Shown piece after piece: positions 1-7,521 of a stretch of DNA of 40,136 bases; positions within the stretch are counted from its first letter, which is position 1, and each line of letters opens with the position of its first letter. Made by a program: the position numbers and the translations under genes. Source of the DNA: UBA2329 sp964577215 (GTDB taxonomy: Bacteria > Bacteroidota > Bacteroidia > Chitinophagales > Saprospiraceae). The notes below the pieces were generated by a model. It was given only the letters and a program-made list of their open reading frames with translations, was not told where the DNA came from and searched no databases. The DNA lies in assembly GCA_964577215.1 (NCBI GenBank), contig CAZNYK010000022.1:1-40136 (forward strand), read 5' to 3'.

Positions 1-35
1 GATTTTTGCGCTGTATGCTGTACCTGTACCTGTAC

Positions 36-55
36 AGACAACGCATGCGTTGTCT
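36..55. repeat. 20-bp perfect palindrome downstream of glyA
   Basis: AGACAACGCATGCGTTGTCT is a perfect inverted repeat with no loop. It sits just past the glyA stop codon and directly abuts the 8-bp tandem repeat. It resembles the small intergenic palindromes (REP-like) scattered in many Bacteroidota genomes. It could form a cruciform, or a transcript hairpin ending glyA, but there is no T-run after it on the glyA strand. Confidence 0.6.
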
Positions 56-86
56 CTACCCGTCTACCCGTCTACCCGTCTACCCG
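55..86. repeat. Tandem repeat, 4 x 8 bp (TCTACCCG)
   Basis: Four exact head-to-tail copies of TCTACCCG. The last copy runs into the 3' end of glyA, and the glyA TAG stop (80-82 on the minus strand) lies inside the repeat. Because the stop is already in the first unit read on the minus strand, changes in copy number would not alter the GlyA protein. Confidence 0.85.
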
Positions 87-1366
87 TAGGCCATTTCGGG
101 GTATAGGGGGAATTGCCCCATGAAATCGTGAATATCCTTCCGCAAATCAGCAGATATCGCCTCGTTATCCACGTCGGTAATGATGCGGTCTACCCATTCC
201 ACCACGCGCAGGCAGTCATCGGTGCTGAATCCGCGCGAGGTAATAGCGGCCGCGCCGATGCGGATGCCGGAGGTGATCATCGGTTTTTCCGTGTCGAAGG
301 GCACCATGTTTTTATTTACGGTAATACCGGCGCGGCCCAGGGCTTCCTCTGCGGCTTTGCCGGTGACGCCTTTGCTGCGCAAGTCTATGAGCATGAGGTG
401 GTTGTCGGTGCCGCCGGAGATCACTTTGTAGCCTTTCTGCACAAAGGCGGCGGCCATGGTTTGGGCATTTTGCACCACTTTCTGGCCGTATTCGCGGAAC
501 CCGGGTTGCAGCGCCTCGTAAAACGCGGTGGCCTTGGCAGCGATGACGTGCTCCAGGGGGCCGCCCTGCATGCCGGGGAACACGCCGCTGTCGAGTATGG
601 CCGACATCTTGATAGCGGTGCCCTTGGCCGTAGTGCGGCCCCAGGGATTGTCGAAATTTTTACCCATCATGATGATGCCGCCGCGCGGCCCGCGCAGGGT
701 TTTGTGCGTGGTGGAAGTTATGATGTGGCAGTAGGGTAGGGGGTCGTTGAGCAATTTGGCAGCAACGAGGCCGGCGGGATGCGCGATGTCGGCCAGTACC
801 ATAGCGCCCACTTTGTCGGCGATGGCGCGGAAGCGGGCGTAGTCCCAGTCGCGGGAATAAGCCGAAGCGCCGCAAATGATGAGTTTGGGTTTGGTTTCGA
901 GAGCTACCGCCTCCACTTTGTCCATATCGATGAGGCCGGTGTTTTCTTCTACGCCGTAAAAGTGGGCGCTGAAGGTTTTGCCGGAATAATTGACAGGCGA
1001 ACCATGCGTGAGGTGACCGCCGTGGGCGAGGTTGAATCCGAGGATGGAATCGCCGGGTTGCAGCGTGGCGAGATATACCGCGGCATTGGCCTGTGAGCCG
1101 GAGTGGGGCTGCACGTTGGCGTATTCGGCGCCGAAGAGTTCTTTGAGGCGGTCTATGGCCAATTGCTCCACTTTGTCCACCACTTCGCAGCCGCCGTAGT
1201 ATCGCCGGCCCGGGTATCCCTCGGCGTATTTGTTGGTAAGACAACTGCCCATGGCTTCCAAAACCGCCTGGCTGGTAAAATTTTCGGAGGCGATGAGTTC
1301 AATGCCGTGGCGTTGGCGGGTCAATTCCTGGTGGATCAAATCGAAGAGCAAAACGTCTTTGGTCAT
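80..1366 (-). CDS. glyA: Serine hydroxymethyltransferase
   Basis: Cytoplasmic PLP enzyme interconverting serine plus tetrahydrofolate with glycine plus 5,10-methylene-THF, the main one-carbon source. The 428 residues match the family's usual length. Visible landmarks are the N-terminal ELIASEN block (about 23-29), the YAEGYPGRRYYGGC substrate/cofactor loop (about 47-60), DIAHPAG with Asp193/His196, and STTHKTLRGPRGG with the Schiff-base lysine at Lys222. The ATG start follows a clear TAccTTTG promoter 46 bp upstream. The gene stands alone, divergent from the phosphatase gene. Its stop codon lies inside a tandem repeat. Confidence 0.98.
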   Translation of the reverse strand: MTKDVLLFDLIHQELTRQRHGIELIASENFTSQAVLEAMGSCLTNKYAEGYPGRRYYGGCEVVDKVEQLAIDRLKELFGAEYANVQPHSGSQANAAVYLATLQPGDSILGFNLAHGGHLTHGSPVNYSGKTFSAHFYGVEENTGLIDMDKVEAVALETKPKLIICGASAYSRDWDYARFRAIADKVGAMVLADIAHPAGLVAAKLLNDPLPYCHIITSTTHKTLRGPRGGIIMMGKNFDNPWGRTTAKGTAIKMSAILDSGVFPGMQGGPLEHVIAAKATAFYEALQPGFREYGQKVVQNAQTMAAAFVQKGYKVISGGTDNHLMLIDLRSKGVTGKAAEEALGRAGITVNKNMVPFDTEKPMITSGIRIGAAAITSRGFSTDDCLRVVEWVDRIITDVDNEAISADLRKDIHDFMGQFPLYPEMAYG

Positions 1367-1411
1367 GTCAATGCGTTTTTAGGAAGGCGGCAGCCCAATC
1401 AAATTTTGCAC

Positions 1412-1419
1412 CAAAGGTA
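1412..1419 (-). promoter_or_regulatory. Bacteroidota -7 promoter element for glyA
   Basis: The minus strand reads TACCTTTG, an exact match to the TAnnTTTG -7 consensus, 46 bp before the glyA ATG. No perfect -33 TTTG is visible upstream. Confidence 0.7.
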
Positions 1420-1478
1420 CAATAAATGAAAAAAGAAAATCCTTATTTTGTACCATTGCCCGGCCAAGAACAAGGAAC

Positions 1479-3107
1479 ATGAGCATAAAGAATCTGCACT
1501 ACAGTTTTTCCGCTTTACTGGTTTTCAGTCCCCTGTTATCGTTAAACGCGCACAGCGACCGGTTCCGGGCTATGTGGCGCGACCATCCCTCCACTACTAT
1601 GGTCATCGGATGGGACCAGGTGATCGGGGCAAACCCGGTATTGTATTACGATGTGCACGACCACGGGCGAAACCCCGCTGCTTATAAATCTTCCCGCCGC
1701 CCCGACCGGGTGGTAGTGGCCAAGGGAATGAACAACCACTTTGTGCGGCTATCCGGGCTGAAACCCAACACCACCTATTACTTCATCGTGAAAGACAGCG
1801 AGGGCGTCAGCAGGGGATATTCCTTCCGGACCGCGCCCGATCAGCCCACACAAAGACTTTCCATAGTGGCCGGCGGCGATTCCCGCAACCATAGAGAAGC
1901 CCGCAGGAGCGCCAACACCATGGTAGCCAAGCTCCGCCCGCACGTCGTGCTTTTCAACGGGGATATGACCGTGCGCGACGGCACCCAGGAATGGAAAGAA
2001 TGGATGGACGACTGGCAACTCACCATCACCGCGGACGGCCGTCTCACGCCGGTGATAACAGCAAGGGGCAACCACGAAGTGGAAAATAAAACCCTCGTGG
2101 ACCTCTTCGACCTGCCCCACCCCGGCAACTTCTATTCCCTCAATTTGGGAGGCAACCTGCTGCGCATTTATTCCCTCAATTCCATGTTGCCTGCCGGCGG
2201 CGATCAGAAAACCTGGCTGGAAAACGACCTGAAAACACATGGCGCATCTGCCGCATGGAGAATTGCCCAATACCATCATTCCATTCGTCCGCATACCAGC
2301 GCCAAAGAAGAAAAGGACGACTTGTACCTGCACTGGGCCTCCTTATTCCACCAATATGGCCTGCATTTAGCCATCGAGTCGGATTCTCACGTGGTAAAAT
2401 GGACCTTCCCGCTGCGACCCGATACCGGGCCGGGCAGCGATATGGGCTTCATACGCGACGATGCCACCGGTACGGTGTTTTTGGGCGAGGGCTGTTGGGG
2501 CGCTCCCCTGCGCGAGAACGACGACGACAAATCCTGGACCCGGGCCAGCGGCAGCTTTAACCAGTTCAACTGGATTTTTATAGACCAGGAGAAAATAGAG
2601 GTGCGCACGGTGATGACCGACGGCGCGGAGCAAATCGCCGAAGTGTCGCCATCCAATATCTTTGAACCGCCCATCGGATTATCGCTGTGGAGCCCGCCCG
2701 GCGGCGATGTGATCCGGATACCCCGCAAGAGAAGCGGCGCTGCCGCGCCCTCCCGCCCCGCTGCAGAGACGACGCGGCCTTCGCCCCCTAATCCGGCTCA
2801 GGCAACCCCGCCCCCTCCTGCTGCCGAGGATGATCTCGGCGGCAATTGGGAGGCATTGCCCCGCTTGGTGCCTAACCCGGGTACAGGCCGGGTGAAAATA
2901 GATTATGTACTTACCCAGCCCGGCGAGGTTTCCGTACTGCTGTTCAACGTTGGGAAGGAAGAGATCGCCCGCCTGGCTTACGAGGCCCAACCGGCCGGCG
3001 CCCAATCCCGTTCCCTTGACTTTTCGCGCCTGCCCTCCGGCCGTTACTTGCTCGTGGTGAGAGCCGGGCGCAAATCAGTTAAGAGATACCTCCTGGAAAA
3101 AGGCTGA
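1479..3107 (+). CDS. Secreted purple-acid-phosphatase-like metallophosphatase with T9SS sorting domain
   Basis: Exported phosphoesterase of 542 residues. It has a signal peptide (about 1-25), then an Fn3-like purple acid phosphatase N-terminal domain (about 27-118). The calcineurin-type metallophosphatase core (about 125-390) shows GGDSR (Asp134), FNGD (Asp162), RGNHE (Asn198/His199), QYHH (His266/267) and the SDSH block (His304). A Pro/Ala-rich linker (about 420-450) leads to a C-terminal beta domain (about 460-542) with the VPNP...LPSGRYLLVV...YLLEKG pattern of type A T9SS sorting domains. That predicts passage through the outer membrane and cell-surface attachment or release. AAGGA lies just before the ATG. 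Substrate is unknown; phosphomonoester or phosphodiester hydrolysis is inferred from the family. Confidence 0.9.
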   Translation: MSIKNLHYSFSALLVFSPLLSLNAHSDRFRAMWRDHPSTTMVIGWDQVIGANPVLYYDVHDHGRNPAAYKSSRRPDRVVVAKGMNNHFVRLSGLKPNTTYYFIVKDSEGVSRGYSFRTAPDQPTQRLSIVAGGDSRNHREARRSANTMVAKLRPHVVLFNGDMTVRDGTQEWKEWMDDWQLTITADGRLTPVITARGNHEVENKTLVDLFDLPHPGNFYSLNLGGNLLRIYSLNSMLPAGGDQKTWLENDLKTHGASAAWRIAQYHHSIRPHTSAKEEKDDLYLHWASLFHQYGLHLAIESDSHVVKWTFPLRPDTGPGSDMGFIRDDATGTVFLGEGCWGAPLRENDDDKSWTRASGSFNQFNWIFIDQEKIEVRTVMTDGAEQIAEVSPSNIFEPPIGLSLWSPPGGDVIRIPRKRSGAAAPSRPAAETTRPSPPNPAQATPPPPAAEDDLGGNWEALPRLVPNPGTGRVKIDYVLTQPGEVSVLLFNVGKEEIARLAYEAQPAGAQSRSLDFSRLPSGRYLLVVRAGRKSVKRYLLEKG

Positions 3108-3126
3108 TCGACCATCGCGGTATTCC

Positions 3127-6100
3127 CTACTGCTGCGGATCCGCACTGGCGTTCACATCCCCCACCTTGATGCCGATAAAATTGATGACCGTATCCTTTT
3201 GCAGATTGGGAATCAGGGCTATTTCGGGAAAACCCGTGCCGAAAAAAGGATTGGCCGGAATGGGAAATTCGTAGTCTGCCGGTATGAAACGCCAGGAGGT
3301 ATTGTTGCTGAAGGATGAATCTACCCCGAGAATAACCCGCCGCAGGAGGATCAGATCGAGCGTGGATACCGTACCGGAGCGGTTCACATCGGCCGCAATT
3401 ATTTTATAAGGCGAGTTGAAAGGTTCCACGCCGAGAATGTGCCGGCTGATGAGCACTAAGTCGAAGGTGGAAACGCCGTTGGCGGAATGGATCAGTTTTT
3501 CCGGGCGCAGGGTGTAGGAAGCCTGGCCGGGGATGTCGAGGAATTCATACCTGCCGTTGGCCGGGGTGATCTCCTGAGCCTGCAGGGCGCCCTCCAGGTG
3601 AAGCGTCACTTGTGCAACAGGCAGTTGGTTTTCCGTGCGCACAATGCCCCGGATGGGCCAGAATTCCGGGCAAATACCCGGCTGCGATACCAATTCAAAA
3701 TTGGACTGGCAGGCGGCCTGGTTGCCGGCGGCGTCGGTCAGCCATAGATTTACCGTCCTGAATCCCAGGGAATCGCAGGTCATTATCCGCAGCGTGTCGA
3801 GTACAAAAGGATCGAACGAGAGCAGCCATGTGCCGGGGCAATTGTCGTCAAACTGAAGGGCAAACAACTCCGGCCTGAGTTCAAGCGTGCCGCTGCTGTC
3901 TAACTGCACCATCATTTCCTGGATACACGTTAGCGTGGGCGAACCGCAATCGCGCACTTCAAAGGGGAGCAACTCTGTAACTGCATTGCCGCAACCGTCG
4001 CTTATAGTCAATTCTACGGTATGTATCCCAACCGGATAGTCGCCTTGTATCCGGTAATGCCCGGGTGAAGGCTGCGTCAGAGCGCCGAATCCGTCGAGGG
4101 AGGGGGTCTGATTGTTCAGTATCAGCCGGCGGGTGATGAAAATGTCTGTGGCGCAATTGTCGGTGATCTGAAATTCGAGGATCACCGGCCCGAGGCAGGC
4201 GCTTTCGGCGCAAAAAACCTCGGGCGCACCGGTTGAAAACGCAGGCGGCTCGTTGTCTATGATATCCTGCCGTTGCACGTAGCGGTAAACCCCGGAAGAA
4301 GCGCCTATTGGCACTAAGCTGCCGTCGTCGGCCACCTGGTAAACGGTTCCGTTTTGCACCAGCACATCGTATCCCTTGCCGGTGAGGAGGCCTCCCTGCC
4401 GGGGCAGCGCAACAGGTATGGCGCCGGGCTGCGCTTCGCAGAGATTTACTATATCATAGGTGCGTTGCAGGGTGCGGCAATTGGCCGGGCCTGCGGATAT
4501 GGTGTCAACGGTAAGGGTTACGATCAATTGGTCGCAGGTCTGGAGTAAAATCTGCACATTGCCGGGCGGCATACTCGTGCCGCATTCGGTGCTCAGATCG
4601 TCGGGAAGGCGGAAGCTGTAGTGATGAACGGCATTGACAAAGACCGTCTGGCCGGCTGTAGCGCTTCCCCCCGCCGTCCAGGTGCGTTGCAAGACGCCGG
4701 CGCCGCAATTGTTGATATTGGTTTGGATCGAAAAATCAACATCAAAAGGGCAATTGTCCGTGAAAACGGGGGCATTGAAGCCGGGGTTTGAAAAGGGAGA
4801 AAGGTCGTCTAAACAGGTCACGGTTGCGTTGGGCGGAACAGAGACGACGCTCGGCGAAACCGGGTCGATGAGGTTGAGGTTGGCGCTGCATTCGTTGAAG
4901 TTCCCGAAGCAATCGCTCACGCGCAGCACTATTGTATGCTGAAGGGTTTCGGGGCAGGAAAAATCGATGAAGGGCCTGAAAGCAGAATCCGGTTCGGAAG
5001 CGATTTTGAGCAGCCGGTCGCCGATACAACAGTCATCGCGGCTGCCGGCGTCTATCAACTGAGGAGTAATGCGGGCCTCTCCCGAAGCGGTGAGTGTCAC
5101 GTTGAGGCTACTGTTGCACAACATTACCGGCGGCAGGCTGTCGGTTACTTCTACGATGCCTGTCGTTTCGGCGCTGTTGCCGCAAGCGTCCACCACCTGG
5201 TACGTGATGGTATGTGCGCCTATCTGAAGGCCGGGGAAGGGCACAAAGCCGCCGCCGCTTCCATCGAGGCCGTTGGCGTATTCCAATTCGCCTGCCGGGG
5301 TAAAGATTCTGATTTGGAATGCATTACAAGCATCGGACGCCTCCGGAGGAGGAATGAAGCCCACGGCGCTGCATCCCTGCAGGCCATTGTCCAAAGGTGA
5401 CAATGTGGTGATCATGGTCACGGTAGAGGCGCTGACCTGCGGCGGCGTCTCATCCCTCACCCTGATTATTTGTATGTTGTCATTTCCGGCCCCGTCCACG
5501 GTAAAAGGCTGAAAGCCGCAAGCATCCAGCACCGTCCAGGTACGCAGGATGATAAAACTGGCATTGGGATTGCCGCAGAAGGGTATGGTGTCGTCGCTTG
5601 AAGTAAAGATCAGGCCGCAGAGCGGAATATCCACTAAAGTGGGAATGCCGGCCTTGCCGGGCAGGGGGTCGGTAATGGAAGGATCGGCGGCATATTGATC
5701 GCACTCGTACTCCACATCGGCAGGGAAGCGAAGTTGCATGGCATTGCCCCGCGCAATGCTGATGATCTGGTTGGCGGTTGTAGTATTGCCGAAGGCATCC
5801 GTAGCCCGCCAGGTGCGGGTTATCCGCGCAGAAGGATTGCCGCAGGGGAAGCTGGCCGTTTGATCCTGGTAAGTGATCTGAAAAGGAGAGCAGTCAGTAG
5901 CGCCGGCAGCGCCGGTTACTGAAGGGTCTATGGCGCTGGTGCATGGGATGGTGATGTCGGGAGGGATATTCAGCGCGGGAGCATGTAAATCCCGTGCAAT
6001 GATTTGCGTGGTGCAGAATATTCCTGAACAATCATCTGTCAGTACGCCGAGCAGCGGGATATTGGCATAATCTGCCGGGATGGTGACGCCCAATGAGTTG

Positions 6101-7047
6101 CCGGAAGGATCCAGGACTTCCACGCTGAAGCCCTGGTAGCTTATGGGTGTGAACGACAAAAGCAGTGCCGGTTCCACCGTCGCTTCGCAGATAGCGGGAT
6201 TGAGCGTGATGTTAATGGCGTCGTTGCAGGAAATGACGCCTGCCTGCCTCACGATGGTTTGTGCCTCCACGGTTACGGAGCATCCCGTTTTATTGGAGGC
6301 GTAAAACGCATTGTCGCCTGCGTCAAAGATATACCGGGCAGTGTATGTTCCTTGTCCGAATGTTTCCGGTGAAAACAAAGGTGTCGAGAATGTTTGCCCG
6401 TTTTGTTGGCGGGTGATGGTCCAGTATTCGTCTTGTACATCAATAGGCACGAGGTTGCCGTCGAATGCGGATGTGGCAAAGCCGTACAACAACACGTTGG
6501 GGCTGTTGCTGCAATAGAAATCGTCGAGGTATGCGATTTGAGGATCGGGATAGTAGCAGGTATTGATGACCGGGCCGAAGCTTTGGCCCGGGAAATCGGC
6601 AGAATTTTCAAGCACAAAGATATACTGCGCCGCATCGCGGTGGGCAAAATGGAGAACGTACACCCCGGATGCGCCTACCTCGGGAACCTGTGTGCCGAAA
6701 GGGATCGGCGCAAGCGTGACGGGGTGCAGCGCCCTGTCTACGTATTGCAAGCTCCACTGCTGCCCGCTTATCCCGGTAGCGATCACCAGCCAGGAATCAA
6801 AAACCCCGGCAGTGCTGAGGGCCCCGTTGGGAATGGCGGGCAATGGGCGGCAGGAGCAAGGTTTGCCAACGTCTGCCGTGCCGTTGCCGTCCAGGTCCAA
6901 ACCGCCGGCGGGCAATACGTTGAGAAATTCATAAGTACCGGAGAACTGTCCGGGAAATCCGATTTGGACCGAATCGGAGAGTTGCGATCCGAAGGAGTTG
7001 ACAGCCGGGAAAAACAAAAGAAGGAAGTACGTAAAGATTCTGCTCAT
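3127..7047 (-). CDS. Giant secreted multi-domain Ig/HYR-like protein with dockerin-like tail
   Basis: Surface or extracellular protein of 1306 residues. I place the start at the ATG at 7047 because it opens a signal peptide (MSRIFTYFLLLFFPAVNSFG). The open frame runs 58 codons further to a TTG, but that stretch is not signal-like. Most of the protein is a series of beta-sandwich HYR/Ig-like modules with paired cysteines and recurring phrases such as DxxPP and VxDxCGN. Near the end come a carboxypeptidase-regulatory-like domain (about 1134-1184) and a dockerin-like pair (FDLVLISRHILG and DVNRSGTVSTLDLILLRRVILG, about 1192-1243), then FIGIKVGDVN close to the C-terminus. There is no recognisable T9SS sorting domain after it. 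Adhesion or matrix function is an inference. Confidence 0.85.
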   Translation of the reverse strand: MSRIFTYFLLLFFPAVNSFGSQLSDSVQIGFPGQFSGTYEFLNVLPAGGLDLDGNGTADVGKPCSCRPLPAIPNGALSTAGVFDSWLVIATGISGQQWSLQYVDRALHPVTLAPIPFGTQVPEVGASGVYVLHFAHRDAAQYIFVLENSADFPGQSFGPVINTCYYPDPQIAYLDDFYCSNSPNVLLYGFATSAFDGNLVPIDVQDEYWTITRQQNGQTFSTPLFSPETFGQGTYTARYIFDAGDNAFYASNKTGCSVTVEAQTIVRQAGVISCNDAINITLNPAICEATVEPALLLSFTPISYQGFSVEVLDPSGNSLGVTIPADYANIPLLGVLTDDCSGIFCTTQIIARDLHAPALNIPPDITIPCTSAIDPSVTGAAGATDCSPFQITYQDQTASFPCGNPSARITRTWRATDAFGNTTTANQIISIARGNAMQLRFPADVEYECDQYAADPSITDPLPGKAGIPTLVDIPLCGLIFTSSDDTIPFCGNPNASFIILRTWTVLDACGFQPFTVDGAGNDNIQIIRVRDETPPQVSASTVTMITTLSPLDNGLQGCSAVGFIPPPEASDACNAFQIRIFTPAGELEYANGLDGSGGGFVPFPGLQIGAHTITYQVVDACGNSAETTGIVEVTDSLPPVMLCNSSLNVTLTASGEARITPQLIDAGSRDDCCIGDRLLKIASEPDSAFRPFIDFSCPETLQHTIVLRVSDCFGNFNECSANLNLIDPVSPSVVSVPPNATVTCLDDLSPFSNPGFNAPVFTDNCPFDVDFSIQTNINNCGAGVLQRTWTAGGSATAGQTVFVNAVHHYSFRLPDDLSTECGTSMPPGNVQILLQTCDQLIVTLTVDTISAGPANCRTLQRTYDIVNLCEAQPGAIPVALPRQGGLLTGKGYDVLVQNGTVYQVADDGSLVPIGASSGVYRYVQRQDIIDNEPPAFSTGAPEVFCAESACLGPVILEFQITDNCATDIFITRRLILNNQTPSLDGFGALTQPSPGHYRIQGDYPVGIHTVELTISDGCGNAVTELLPFEVRDCGSPTLTCIQEMMVQLDSSGTLELRPELFALQFDDNCPGTWLLSFDPFVLDTLRIMTCDSLGFRTVNLWLTDAAGNQAACQSNFELVSQPGICPEFWPIRGIVRTENQLPVAQVTLHLEGALQAQEITPANGRYEFLDIPGQASYTLRPEKLIHSANGVSTFDLVLISRHILGVEPFNSPYKIIAADVNRSGTVSTLDLILLRRVILGVDSSFSNNTSWRFIPADYEFPIPANPFFGTGFPEIALIPNLQKDTVINFIGIKVGDVNASADPQQ

Positions 7048-7286
7048 GGGTGTGTATCGGTTTTGGGAAAAATGTTCGTTTTCGGCAGGCTGAACCTGCG
7101 GATTATCCAGGTGATGCCGGCGCTTGCCGGGCAATTGCAGGTTGAATACTTGCCGGAAAAATGCAGAAGAATCCTGAAGGGAAAACCCGGCAATGGAAAC
7201 AATTGCCGGAGAGCAGATCAATTCTTTCGGGAGCGTTTACTTTGCTCATGAACACGTTCTTGGGATGACGACTTCGTTTGGAACTT

Positions 7287-7319
7287 CAAATATAGATTTA
7301 TTTTCAGTATCCTGCCAAA
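7287..7319 (-). promoter_or_regulatory. Candidate promoter for the giant secreted protein
   Basis: The minus strand carries TATATTTG (7287-7294), matching TAnnTTTG, with a TTTG -33 element at 7316-7319 and 21 bp between them. This would give an untranslated leader of about 230 nt to the ATG at 7047. Confidence 0.55.
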
Positions 7320-7338
7320 TCCTTTGCGGCGGAAATGC

Positions 7339-7411
7339 AAAAAACCCTTGCTTGTGTTAAGCAAGGGCCTCTAGCCCAAACAAATAAACACAAAAACTAC
7401 TATCAGGGCTA
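7339..7411 (-). ncRNA. Candidate structured RNA with intrinsic terminator and competing hairpins
   Basis: On the minus strand, CCCTTGCTT-AACAC-AAGCAAGGG (7345-7367) is a perfect 9-bp stem followed by six T, a textbook intrinsic terminator. Upstream, TAGCCC (7406-7411) can pair with GGGCTA (7372-7377). That GGGC can instead pair with the GCCC overlapping the terminator's 5' arm (7365-7377). These 1:2, 2:3 and 3:4 pairings are the layout of an attenuator. No minus-strand promoter consensus is visible between 7412 and 7521. It may be a small RNA or a leader; I recognise no Rfam family. The remaining 7222-7521 spacer shows no gene. Confidence 0.4.
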
Positions 7412-7521
7412 AATCGCCTGCTACTTCAAGGGCCGTTATAAAAAATGGTTAAAAATCGGAAACGGGCATTCCCAATAAGGATTTTCTCTAAATTCGCTCG
7501 CTCAAGTCAAAACGCTGTTAC

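Noticed and set aside
7048..7221. N-terminal extension of the giant secreted protein from a TTG
   Set aside because: The ATG at 7047 opens a good signal peptide; the 58 extra codons are not conserved-looking and would bury it.
6394..7251. 285-codon plus-strand frame over the start of the giant secreted protein
   Set aside because: Antisense to a signal peptide and repeat region; no recognisable domain or promoter.
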